From: JBEKJU01 sp050011095
GTDB taxonomy: Bacteria; Desulfobacterota; Syntrophorhabdia; Syntrophorhabdales; WCHB1-27
Direction of reading: 5' to 3'
Assembly (NCBI GenBank): GCA_050011095.1
Contig: JBEKJU010000022.1
Span: 1 to 24,932 of the forward strand
DNA: 24,932 nucleotides
The position numbers and the translations under genes are program-made. The notes under the pieces are model-generated. The model saw only the letters and a list, made by a program, of their open reading frames with translations, made no database searches and was not told the DNA's origin. Shown here piece by piece: positions 6,583 to 14,112 of the stretch. Numbering within the stretch: position 1 is the stretch's first letter; every line of letters starts with the position of its first letter.

Positions 6583-7137
6583 TTACGCCATCCTATACCG
6601 GTTGACACCCATATCGTACAAATCGTTGCCGAACGCATCGTTTATGACAAAAAGCGGTAAATCCTCGACCAGCAGCCTGGCCACCGCCTCCGGCCCCAAA
6701 TCCTCATATGCCGCAATATCGTATGACCGGATGCTTTTCGAAAGGAGTGCGCCCGCCCCTCCCGTGGCCCCGAAATAGACCGCCCTGTGTCTCATGATGG
6801 CATTTTTGACCACATCCGATCTTTTTCCTTTTCCTATCATGCCTTTCAAGCCCAGGGCGAGGAGCGTAGGGGCGTATGCATCCATCCGGGAACTGGTCGT
6901 GGGGCCTGCCGCGCCGATTACCCGACCGGGGGCCGGAGGCGTCGGACCGCAGTAGTAAATTACCTGCCCCCTGACGTCGATAGGCAGGGGGCCGCCCTGG
7001 CGGAGTACCTCCATGAACCTCTTGTGCGCCGCATCCCTCGCGGTGTAGATATAACCGCTCACCAGCACTCTGTCTCCTGACCGCAGCCCGGAGCAGACGC
7101 CGTCGTCGAGGGGCGTGGTGATGCGCTTTGCCTCCAT
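6583..7137 (-). CDS. fumB: Class I (Fe-S) fumarate hydratase, beta subunit
   Basis: This 184-residue protein matches the C-terminal half of class I fumarases, which in many anaerobes is a separate beta subunit (also the TtdB fold). It works with the alpha subunit encoded just upstream to interconvert fumarate and malate. Family segments visible are ITTPLDD, GPTPPAPG (64-71), GAAGPTTSSRMD (75-86), IGKGKRS and GATGGAGALL (123-132). The ATG at 7137 was chosen over an earlier in-frame ATG at 7221 because AGAGGA lies 6 nt before it and the protein then starts where the family does, 8 nt after the alpha stop. L-tartrate dehydratase is the alternative, but the malic enzyme upstream favours fumarase. 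The symbol denotes the beta subunit, not E. coli FumB. Confidence 0.92.
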   Translation of the reverse strand: MEAKRITTPLDDGVCSGLRSGDRVLVSGYIYTARDAAHKRFMEVLRQGGPLPIDVRGQVIYYCGPTPPAPGRVIGAAGPTTSSRMDAYAPTLLALGLKGMIGKGKRSDVVKNAIMRHRAVYFGATGGAGALLSKSIRSYDIAAYEDLGPEAVARLLVEDLPLFVINDAFGNDLYDMGVNRYRMA

Positions 7138-7145
7138 ATGTTCCT

Positions 7146-7985
7146 CTATATCGTCATTTCCTTTATCCTGTGGGCGTGGCACTGTATGTTCACCGCAACC
7201 GGAAGGGACGCGATGTGGCATGGCAGCACCTTGATGTGGACATCCAGAGCGGTGATCCTACCCCCGTAACCCCCCGGCCCTATCCCTAATCTATTTATTT
7301 CCTCCAGCAATTTCAACTCAAGATCGGCCACGGTCGCATCCTGGTTCCTTATCCCGAAGGAAAGCATCAGCGCCTCCTTCGAGAGGAGCGCCGATGTCTC
7401 GAAATTCCCCCCTACGCCCACACCGACAATAATGGGCGGACACGGATTCGGCCCCCCCTTCTTCACCATATCGAGCACAAAGGCCTCTATTCCCGGAAGC
7501 CCCTCCGCTGGGGTGAGCATCCTCACCTCACTGTAGTTCTCGCTCCCCCCGCCCTTCGGCATAGCGATAATCCTCACCTTTTCGCCGAGGACAAGGGTTG
7601 TGCGGACGATGGGCGGCGTATTGTCACCCGTATTCTTTCTGGTAAGGGGGTCGCAGCAGGATTTCCGCAGGTAGCCTTTTCTGTAGGCATTGCGGACCCC
7701 GTCGCTGATCGCGTCATTAAGGTTGCCCCCCGTGAAGTGGACGTCCTGACCGATTTCCATGAAGACGATAGCCAATCCCGTGTCCTGGCATAGCGGCATC
7801 CCCTCCTCGCGGGCGATCTCCGCGTTCCGGAGCAACTCCCGCAACACGTCCTTTCCTGACGGGGAGACTTCCTCGTCGATGGCGCGTCCCAGCCTTTCGA
7901 GGACCCCTTCGGAAAGATTGACGTTCGCGTCGATGAAGAGCCTCTCGATTGCCGCGGCCACCTCGGCCACGTGCACGTCCCTCAT
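7146..7985 (-). CDS. fumA: Class I (Fe-S) fumarate hydratase, alpha subunit
   Basis: The alpha subunit binds the oxygen-labile [4Fe-4S] cluster that activates the substrate hydroxyl. The 279 residues match the usual length. Likely ligands are Cys66 (PLCQDTG), Cys182 (PNPCPP) and Cys269 (NIQCHA); their spacing is close to the three cluster cysteines of E. coli FumA. NTGDNTPP, KGGGSEN and VGVGGNFE are further family marks. The open frame runs far upstream, but the extension is a glycine/arginine-rich shadow of the malic enzyme gene. AGGAG sits just before the ATGs at 7988 and 7985. 7985 has the better spacing and gives the family-like start MRDVHVAEV. 7988 would overlap the malic enzyme stop as TGATG. 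The symbol denotes the alpha subunit. Confidence 0.94.
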   Translation of the reverse strand: MRDVHVAEVAAAIERLFIDANVNLSEGVLERLGRAIDEEVSPSGKDVLRELLRNAEIAREEGMPLCQDTGLAIVFMEIGQDVHFTGGNLNDAISDGVRNAYRKGYLRKSCCDPLTRKNTGDNTPPIVRTTLVLGEKVRIIAMPKGGGSENYSEVRMLTPAEGLPGIEAFVLDMVKKGGPNPCPPIIVGVGVGGNFETSALLSKEALMLSFGIRNQDATVADLELKLLEEINRLGIGPGGYGGRITALDVHIKVLPCHIASLPVAVNIQCHAHRIKEMTI

Positions 7986-7987
7986 CA

Positions 7988-9334
7988 TCACTCCTGGTAG
8001 GGCGGTATTATACCCCTCTCCATGAGGAGGCCGACCTCCTCCCTCGCCCTTCTGATCTTTTCCTCCGCCATACGGAAAAGCTCCTTCTCGCCCAGCCTCA
8101 CGCGGGCCACCCCCTGTTCCATCGCCTTCTTCGCGACCGCCACCGCCTCCCTGGGAAAGACCTCCCACTCGTCCATCGTGGGAAGGAGGCACTCTTCCGA
8201 GAGTCCCCTGTCTTCCGCGCAAGCCGCCAGCTCGTACGCCGCGGCGATGCACATCTCATCCGTGATGGTTCGCGCCATGACGTCCAGGGTGCCCCGGAAG
8301 ATAGCGGGAAAGCCGATCGAGTTGTTCACCTGGTTCGGGAAATCGCTCCTGCCCGTGGCAACGATGCGCGCCCCCGCCTCCTTGGCCTCCCAGGGCCATA
8401 TCTCGGGGATCGGATTGGCGCAGACGAAGACGACCGCCTGATCGGCCATCCGCGCGATCCAGTCCTTCTTTATGACGTCGGGTCCCGACTTCGAGAGGGC
8501 GATGAGCACATCCTGGCCGGCCATGGCCTCTTCCACGCCCCCGGCCCTGCCCTCCCCGTTCGTCATCCTGGCAAGCCCCCACATCTCCTTGTGGGTCCTG
8601 GCGTCGATATCGTCGCGTCTCGCCGAAAGGATGCCATTGATGTCCACGACTATCATCTTTTTCGGATCCGCCCCTGCCTTGAAGAGCATACGGGCGATAC
8701 AGACATTGGCCGCCCCTGCGCCGACGAGGGTAATTTTCACATCAGCCATGGCCTTCTTCACGATCTTCAGGGCGTTGATGAGGCCGGCGAGCGTCACCGC
8801 CGCGGTGCCCTGCTGGTCGTCGTGCCACACAGGTATGGGGGCCTCGGCGCGAAGCCGTTCGAGGATATGGAAACACTTCGGGCTCTCTATGTCTTCCAGA
8901 TTGATGCCCCCGAAGGTCGGGCAAAGGTATTTGACCGTCTTGATGAACTCCTCGGCATCCGTCGTGTCGAGACAGAGGGGAAAGGCGTCAACGCCGCCCA
9001 AGTACTTGAAGAGCAGGGCTTTTCCTTCCATGACGGGAAGGCCCGCCAAAGGACCGATATCCCCGAGGCCGAGGACACGCGTGCCGTCCGTGACGATCGC
9101 CACCATATTCGCCTTGTTCGTCAGCTCGAAAACCGCCTCGGGGTTTCGCTGGATCTCCCTGCATGGTTCGGCCACGCCCGGCGTGTACCAGATGGCAAAA
9201 TCATTGATATCCCGTATCACACATTTCGGCACCACCTCTATCTTCCCGCGATAATAAGGATGCATCTTCATGGCATCCTGCGCCGGCTTCTCCGCCTTTG
9301 CAAGAAGCTCTTCTTTTGTCACCCTTTTCTCCAT
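7988..9334 (-). CDS. Malic enzyme (malate dehydrogenase, oxaloacetate-decarboxylating)
   Basis: It oxidatively decarboxylates malate to pyruvate and CO2, or runs in reverse. The 448 residues fit the short bacterial form without a phosphotransacetylase domain. Tyr50 (WYTPGVAEP) and Lys105 (MEGKALLFK) are the catalytic pair. Glu147-Asp148 and Asp172/173 (HDDQQGTAA) bind the metal. GAGAAN at 205-210 binds the dinucleotide, and Asp231 after the second strand favours NAD+ over NADP+. The start ATG has GGGAG at good spacing. It is the first gene of a tight set with both fumarase subunits, linking pyruvate, malate and fumarate. That suits fumarate supply for respiration or C4 acid use in an incomplete or reversible citric acid cycle. 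Confidence 0.96.
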   Translation of the reverse strand: MEKRVTKEELLAKAEKPAQDAMKMHPYYRGKIEVVPKCVIRDINDFAIWYTPGVAEPCREIQRNPEAVFELTNKANMVAIVTDGTRVLGLGDIGPLAGLPVMEGKALLFKYLGGVDAFPLCLDTTDAEEFIKTVKYLCPTFGGINLEDIESPKCFHILERLRAEAPIPVWHDDQQGTAAVTLAGLINALKIVKKAMADVKITLVGAGAANVCIARMLFKAGADPKKMIVVDINGILSARRDDIDARTHKEMWGLARMTNGEGRAGGVEEAMAGQDVLIALSKSGPDVIKKDWIARMADQAVVFVCANPIPEIWPWEAKEAGARIVATGRSDFPNQVNNSIGFPAIFRGTLDVMARTITDEMCIAAAYELAACAEDRGLSEECLLPTMDEWEVFPREAVAVAKKAMEQGVARVRLGEKELFRMAEEKIRRAREEVGLLMERGIIPPYQE

Positions 9335-9385
9335 CAGTTCTCCCTGGATTGCCCGAGCCTGAATTCGCCCTGAAGAGGCATTACG

Positions 9386-9415
9386 ATACTATTATTGTCC
9401 CTCACGGGGGCGCAA
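9386..9415 (-). promoter_or_regulatory. Possible promoter of the malic enzyme-fumarase set
   Basis: On the minus strand TTGCGC (9410-9415) and TAGTAT (9386-9391) are 18 bp apart, about 50 bp upstream of the malic enzyme start. Both hexamers are partial matches. Confidence 0.3.
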
Positions 9416-9468
9416 GGACCCTGGGACTCGGTCAACAATAGAACATTTTATAGATAATTCAGAAAATT

Positions 9469-9477
9469 TGCTACAAT
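9469..9477 (+). promoter_or_regulatory. Extended -10 promoter upstream of ligA
   Basis: TGCTACAAT has the TG-n-TACAAT form of an extended -10 in an AT-rich stretch. A perfect 5-bp inverted repeat TGATG-AAA-CATCA follows at 9483-9495, at or near the start of transcription. It would drive the ligA run through a leader of roughly 135 nt. Confidence 0.45.
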
Positions 9478-9580
9478 ATATGTGATGAAACATCATGCCG
9501 TAAAGGCCCTGGAGCGGTAGTTTGGTCGTCCGCGCACACAGGTCGGTGAGGTGCATGAGGCGGACAGGAGGGGACAACGC

Positions 9581-9640
9581 GTGAGAATGACAGGTATTCT
9601 GGATCATAAAGGACGACGGGATGGCGAGAGAAGTTCCTGA
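9581..9640 (+). CDS. Putative 19-residue leader peptide overlapping ligA start
   Basis: A GTG at 9581 is preceded by a strong ribosome site AGGAGGGG with 7-nt spacing, stronger than that of ligA (AAGGA). It opens a 19-codon frame that ends 20 nt inside ligA in another frame. Ribosomes finishing it would stop beside the ligA ATG, so it could couple or tune ligA translation. The peptide has no recognisable features. It may be chance, with the purine run serving another purpose. Confidence 0.3.
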   Translation: MRMTGILDHKGRRDGERSS

Positions 9641-11663
9641 GGATGCAAGAAGTGAGATAGAGGGACTCGTAAAGGACCTCAATTACCACAGCTACCGGTA
9701 TTATGTGCTCGATTCGCCCGTCATATCCGACGATGAGTACGACCGCCTCTACCGGAGGCTGAAAGAGCTGGAGGAACGCTACGGCTATGTGACACCGGAA
9801 TCGCCGACCCAGCGCGTGGGCGCGCCTCCCGCCGAAAAATTCAGGAAGATCAGGCACGCCCAGCCCATGCTCTCCCTCGATAATGCCTTCTCCTATGACG
9901 AGCTTTCGGAGTTCGACAGGCGGATCAAGAGGCTCCTCGGCACGGAAGGGCATATTACCTACACGGTGGAGCCCAAATACGACGGCCTAGCTATCGAGCT
10001 GACCTACAGGAACGGCCTGCTCGTCAGCGCCTCAACGAGAGGCGATGGATACGAGGGCGAGGACATCACGAATAACATCAGGACCCTCCGGTCCGTGCCT
10101 CTCACGATCGCCGCCGACGGATCTGTCCCCGACGAGATCGATATACGGGGCGAGGTCTACATGAATCTCGAAGACTTCCGGGGGCTCAACAGGCAGAGGG
10201 AGGAGAGAGGAGAGCCTGCCTTCGCCAATCCACGGAATGCCGCGGCGGGGTCGGTGAGGCAGCTCGATCCTGCGATCACCGCGTCCCGCAGGCTCTACCT
10301 GGTCTGCTACGGCGTGGGAACGCTAAGGGGGATGGAGCTTGCTAGCCAGTCGGCCCTCATTGAATGGCTCAAGACATCGAGATTCCCTACCCCAGCGATA
10401 TTCAGGACGGCCAGGGGGATCGACCAGGTCATCGAGTCGGTGACCGAAATCGAGAACCTCCGGAATTCCCTTGCCTTCGAGACCGACGGGGCCGTGGTAA
10501 AGGTCGATGACGCCTCCCTCCAGCGCCGGTTGGGGGAAAAAACCAGGGAGCCGCGCTGGGCAATGGCGTATAAGTTTCAGGCCCACCAGGCAACCACGAA
10601 GGTCCTGGATATCCGGGGCAGCGTCGGACGGACGGGTGTCATTACCCCGTATGCGGTCTTCGAGCCGGTAGGAGTCGGCGGCGTCACCGTATCACGGTCG
10701 ACCCTCCACAATTGGGATGAAATAGCCAGAAAGGACATACGGATCGGCGATACGGTCGTGATCGAAAGGGCGGGGGATGTCATTCCCCACGTCGTGGCCG
10801 TGGTGGCTGACGAGAGGACCGGCGACGAGCGAATTTTTCCCCTCCCCGAGAAATGTCCGGCCTGCGGCTCGACAATCGCCCGCGAGGAAGGCGAGGTGGC
10901 CGTTCGGTGTATCTCTCTGTCCTGTCCCGCCCAGATTCAGGAGAAAATCATCCATTTCGCTTCGAGGGGGGGCATGGACATCGAGGGCCTCGGCGAGAAG
11001 AATGTGGCCCTCCTTCATTCAAGGGGACTCATCAAGCGGTTCGAGGATATCTACAGATTGAGAAAGGCGGACCTTCTCGCCCTGCCGCGATTCGCGGAAA
11101 AGTCGGCCCAGAACCTGATCGACGCGGTTGAGCGGTCGAAACGAACGACCCTTTCCAAGTTCCTCTTCGCTATCGGCATCCTTCACGTGGGTGAGTACGT
11201 TGCGCGGCTGCTCGCGAAACACTTCAGGGGCATCGGGGACCTCTACCGCGTGCCGAAGGAGGGAATCCTCGATATCAAGCAGGTGGGCGAAAAGATCGCC
11301 GCCTCGGTCTCCGCGTTCTTTCAGGACGAGGGGAATATTGAGACCTTCGAGACGCTCGAGTCCCTCGGCGTCAGGGTGGAGAATCCCGATTTTGCCTCCC
11401 ATGGGGAGGCGGAAGGGCCTCTCGCCGGCAAGACGGTCGTCATCACGGGCACCATGGCCGCGCCAAGAAACCAGGTGGAGGATTTGATCGAAAGGCTCGG
11501 AGGCCATTCGGCGTCGCAGGTATCGGCGAGCACCGATTACCTGGTAGTGGGGGAAAATCCCGGATCAAAACTGGCAAAGGCAAAAAAACTGGGTGTCAAG
11601 ACGATCACCTATGACGAACTCGTCACGATGATCGAGAGACGAAAGGGGGCTGAAACTTTATGA
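9621..11663 (+). CDS. ligA: NAD+-dependent DNA ligase LigA
   Basis: LigA seals nicks in replication and repair using NAD+. The 680-residue protein has the whole domain set. Domain Ia comes first (about 1-70, with YYVLDSPVISDDEYD for NMN binding). The adenylation domain follows, with Lys119 in KYDG as the AMP-accepting residue. Next are the OB fold (about 325-405) and a zinc finger with Cys412, Cys415, Cys430 and Cys435. The helix-hairpin-helix region spans about 450-590 and a BRCT domain lies at the C-terminus (about 595-675). Zinc spacing matches the E. coli enzyme closely. AAGGA lies 7 nt before the ATG, and an in-frame stop just upstream rules out an earlier start. The last codons overlap the next gene by 4 nt (ATGA). 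Confidence 0.98.
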   Translation: MAREVPEDARSEIEGLVKDLNYHSYRYYVLDSPVISDDEYDRLYRRLKELEERYGYVTPESPTQRVGAPPAEKFRKIRHAQPMLSLDNAFSYDELSEFDRRIKRLLGTEGHITYTVEPKYDGLAIELTYRNGLLVSASTRGDGYEGEDITNNIRTLRSVPLTIAADGSVPDEIDIRGEVYMNLEDFRGLNRQREERGEPAFANPRNAAAGSVRQLDPAITASRRLYLVCYGVGTLRGMELASQSALIEWLKTSRFPTPAIFRTARGIDQVIESVTEIENLRNSLAFETDGAVVKVDDASLQRRLGEKTREPRWAMAYKFQAHQATTKVLDIRGSVGRTGVITPYAVFEPVGVGGVTVSRSTLHNWDEIARKDIRIGDTVVIERAGDVIPHVVAVVADERTGDERIFPLPEKCPACGSTIAREEGEVAVRCISLSCPAQIQEKIIHFASRGGMDIEGLGEKNVALLHSRGLIKRFEDIYRLRKADLLALPRFAEKSAQNLIDAVERSKRTTLSKFLFAIGILHVGEYVARLLAKHFRGIGDLYRVPKEGILDIKQVGEKIAASVSAFFQDEGNIETFETLESLGVRVENPDFASHGEAEGPLAGKTVVITGTMAAPRNQVEDLIERLGGHSASQVSASTDYLVVGENPGSKLAKAKKLGVKTITYDELVTMIERRKGAETL

Positions 11664-12352
11664 AAGCCATTATCGCAGGTACGTCACTACTCTACTCGAC
11701 CCTTTTCAGCAGCTGGGATGAGATGGCCGTGGAAACACCTTACGGCAAGGTCTTCGTGCGCAAGGCGTCCCGCTATCTCTTCCTCCAGCGCCATGGAAAA
11801 AAGGCTGCGCCGCCACACATGATCAACCACCGCGCGAATATCTGGGCACTGAAAAGCCTGCAGGCGGAAGGCGTCATTGCAATGAATTCGGTGGGAAGCC
11901 TCAAGACTATTCTCAAGCCGGGCACGTTCATCATCCCCGACGATTTCTTTTCGCCCTGGAACATACCGAGCTTCTATGACTATGAGATACACTACACGAT
12001 CCCGGTCATGGACGCGGCCTATGCCCAGAAAATGCGCGCCGTCTGCATTGCAATGGAGGTGGAGGCGGTACTGGGCGGGGTCTACATCCAGACAAACGGC
12101 CCCCGCTTCGAGACGAAGGCCGAGGTGGGCGTATTGAAAAAACTGGGCGATGTGGTGGGGATGACCATGGCGTCGGAGGCGACCCTCTGCATGGAATATT
12201 CCCTCCCATACGTGAGCCTCTGCTCCATCGACAACTACTGCAACGGCGTCATCAAGACCCCCCTTACCATGGGAGAGATCGAGGAGGAGGTCCAGAGGAA
12301 TGCGAGGACCATCGAGGCGATCCTTCAGGCGATCCTGTCAGAGGGTTTTTGA
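11660..12352 (+). CDS. MTAP/PNP-family nucleoside phosphorylase, probably S-methyl-5'-thioinosine phosphorylase
   Basis: A 230-residue protein of the trimeric purine-nucleoside/MTA phosphorylase family, which splits a nucleoside with phosphate. Recognisable parts are RHG (44-46, phosphate site), GGVYIQTNGPRFET (139-152, family signature) and the MTMASE segment (168-173). It is shorter than typical MTAP (about 260-280). At the purine site, where human MTAP has TDYDCW (from memory), this protein has IDNYCN (190-195), so the usual Asp pair reading the 6-amino group is altered. The next gene encodes an MTA/SAH deaminase, which would turn MTA into methylthioinosine. The substrate is therefore inferred to be methylthioinosine or another 5'-modified inosine, not MTA. 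It starts inside the ligA stop (ATGA). Confidence 0.8.
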   Translation: MKAIIAGTSLLYSTLFSSWDEMAVETPYGKVFVRKASRYLFLQRHGKKAAPPHMINHRANIWALKSLQAEGVIAMNSVGSLKTILKPGTFIIPDDFFSPWNIPSFYDYEIHYTIPVMDAAYAQKMRAVCIAMEVEAVLGGVYIQTNGPRFETKAEVGVLKKLGDVVGMTMASEATLCMEYSLPYVSLCSIDNYCNGVIKTPLTMGEIEEEVQRNARTIEAILQAILSEGF

Positions 12353-13611
12353 TGGATATCCTGATCAAGGGCGTCCGTCTTCCCGATGGAGCCGTCCTGG
12401 ACATCTTCATCGAGAACGGGAGGATCGCCGAAATATCGGCGGAATGCAGGCGGCCGGCCCACCGGACCATCGACGGATACCGCAAGGTCGCCCTGCCCGC
12501 CTTCATCAATGGCCACACGCATGCAGCCATGACGCTCCTGCGCGGTTATGCCGATGATATGCCGCTCAAGCAGTGGCTCGAGGAAAAAATCTGGGTGCTC
12601 GAGGCGAAATTGACGGGAGAGGATGTCTACTGGGGCACGAAGCTCGCCTGTCTCGAAATGATCAAGAACGGCATCACCGTCTTCAACGATATGTACTGGT
12701 TTTGGGAAGACTCGGCCAGGGCCGTCTGTGACATGGGAATCCGGGGTGTCCTCTCCGGCGTCTTCATTGATATGTTCGACCAGAAAAAGCGCGAGGAGCA
12801 GATAAACCGCAATATCGAGCTTTTCCGGATAGCGGAAGGGTACCGGCCGAACGTCATCTTTGCCCTTGGCCCCCATGCCGTATACAGCGTTTCCCGGGAA
12901 AGCCTCCAATGGATCAGGGCGTTTTCCGAGGAGCATAAGGTGCCCGTCCATATGCACGTATGCGAAAGCGAAGGCGAGACGCAGTTCACCCGCGACCGGT
13001 ACGGCCTCTCGCCCGTCGAGTTTCTCGAGGAAGAGGGCCTGCTCTCGGAAAGGTTTATCGGCGCCCACGGCTGCTGGCTGAGTGAGAGTGATGCGGCCAT
13101 TCTTGCGCGGGGCCGGGCGAGCCTTGTCAACAACCCTGTTTCCAACCTCAAGTTGTGCGTGGGCGCCACCTTCCCCTACCGGCTCGTACGGGACCACGGC
13201 ATCCCCTATTGCTTCGGCACTGACGGCTGTTCCTCGAATAATCATCTCGACATGATAGAGACGATGAAATTCGCCTCCCTCCTCGCGAAATTCTCCACGA
13301 ACGACCCCACCTTTCTGCCGGCCAGGGAAACCTTCGACAGGGCGACGAGGGGGGCCGGCCGCATTTTCGCCCTGGACGACTGGGAGATAAAGGTCGGCTC
13401 GACGGCGGACATCATCCTCCTCGACCTCGCGCGACCCGAGTTCGTGCCGAATTTCGACATTTACTCGGACATCGTCTATACGGCCTCCGCAAGCGCAGTC
13501 GATACGGTCATATGCATGGGCCGGATCGTCATGGAAAACCGCCGTGTGGAGGGTGAAGAAGAGATTATGGAACGGGCCCTGCGGGCGGCGAGAGCCCTGC
13601 CCTCACGATGA
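12352..13611 (+). CDS. mtaD: 5'-Methylthioadenosine/S-adenosylhomocysteine deaminase
   Basis: This amidohydrolase deaminates MTA, SAH and possibly 5'-deoxyadenosine to the inosine forms. The 419 residues fit the family. Metal and catalytic positions are His55 and His57 (NGHTH), His202 with Glu205 (HMHVCESEGE), His239 (GAHG) and Asp291 (GTDG). The 3-residue His-Glu spacing is as in the characterised Thermotoga enzyme. SSNNHLDM follows, as in the family. The ATG at 12352 overlaps the phosphorylase stop by one base (TGATG) and has GAGGG 6 nt upstream, so it is preferred to a TTG one codon earlier. With the phosphorylase it forms a two-step route for SAM by-products: deaminate, then phosphorolyse. 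Strict anaerobes with many radical-SAM enzymes need such clearance. Confidence 0.93.
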   Translation: MDILIKGVRLPDGAVLDIFIENGRIAEISAECRRPAHRTIDGYRKVALPAFINGHTHAAMTLLRGYADDMPLKQWLEEKIWVLEAKLTGEDVYWGTKLACLEMIKNGITVFNDMYWFWEDSARAVCDMGIRGVLSGVFIDMFDQKKREEQINRNIELFRIAEGYRPNVIFALGPHAVYSVSRESLQWIRAFSEEHKVPVHMHVCESEGETQFTRDRYGLSPVEFLEEEGLLSERFIGAHGCWLSESDAAILARGRASLVNNPVSNLKLCVGATFPYRLVRDHGIPYCFGTDGCSSNNHLDMIETMKFASLLAKFSTNDPTFLPARETFDRATRGAGRIFALDDWEIKVGSTADIILLDLARPEFVPNFDIYSDIVYTASASAVDTVICMGRIVMENRRVEGEEEIMERALRAARALPSR

Positions 13612-14054
13612 GATTCGTCTGCGATGCGATGCTCGGCAAACTGGCAAAATATCTCCGCCTTCTGGGGTTCGACGCGGCGTACGCGGCCGGTCCGGCAGCC
13701 CTCGATGGCATAAGCGCGACGGACCCCGGCCGGATCCTGCTGACGAGGCGCAGGGGGGGCCATGCAGGATTCGCGAGGACCATCCGCATCGAATCGGAGA
13801 TCGCGCAAAGGCAGCTCCGGGAGATAAAGGCGCTGATCAAACCCGAGATCAAGCGTGAGAACGTCTGCGGGAGGTGCATCGAGTGCAACGTGGAATTGAT
13901 CGAGGTGGAAAAGGCGGACGTCGAGTCCCTCGTCCCCGAATTCGTGTTCCACGCCTACGCGCGCTTCAGGACGTGCCCCTCCTGCAGGAGGGTCTATTGG
14001 GAGGGAACGCACACGCGTGGCATGGAGACGCTCCTCAAGGAGATCCTCGACTGA
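13608..14054 (+). CDS. Mut7-C RNase-domain protein (PIN-like fold plus zinc ribbon)
   Basis: A 148-residue protein of the Mut7-C family, predicted RNases with a PIN-like nuclease fold and a C-terminal zinc ribbon. RFVCDAMLGKLAKYLRLLGFD (2-22, including acidic Asp6) and GRILLTR (41-47) are the family hallmarks. Zinc-binding cysteines lie at 87/90/93 (CGRCIEC) and 123/126 (CPSC). In most relatives I know, an Asp follows LLTR; here the residues are RRR, so one expected acidic position is basic. The protein may still bind RNA but nuclease activity is uncertain. The start ATGA overlaps the deaminase stop by 4 nt, so translation is probably coupled. Its biological role is not established in the family. 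Confidence 0.85.
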   Translation: MRFVCDAMLGKLAKYLRLLGFDAAYAAGPAALDGISATDPGRILLTRRRGGHAGFARTIRIESEIAQRQLREIKALIKPEIKRENVCGRCIECNVELIEVEKADVESLVPEFVFHAYARFRTCPSCRRVYWEGTHTRGMETLLKEILD

Positions 14055-14076
14055 TGCCGAGCTGCATTCAAAGGCC

Positions 14077-14099
14077 CCACCCGGATGGTATCCGGGTGG
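14077..14099 (+). other. Perfect 10-bp hairpin upstream of nth
   Basis: CCACCCGGAT-GGT-ATCCGGGTGG forms a perfect 10-bp stem with a 3-nt loop in the 58-nt gap before endonuclease III. No T run follows, so it is not a standard terminator. It ends 14 nt before the first ATG, just ahead of the ribosome site GGGGAG, so it may stabilise or partly block the nth message. Confidence 0.6.
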
Positions 14100-14112
14100 C
14101 GACGGGGAGACA

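Noticed and set aside
7949..9373. Long plus-strand open frame (474 codons) opposite the malic enzyme and fumarase alpha genes
   Set aside because: It is antisense to two strongly recognised enzymes, is rich in Arg, His, Pro and Gly without family motifs, and results from high GC content.
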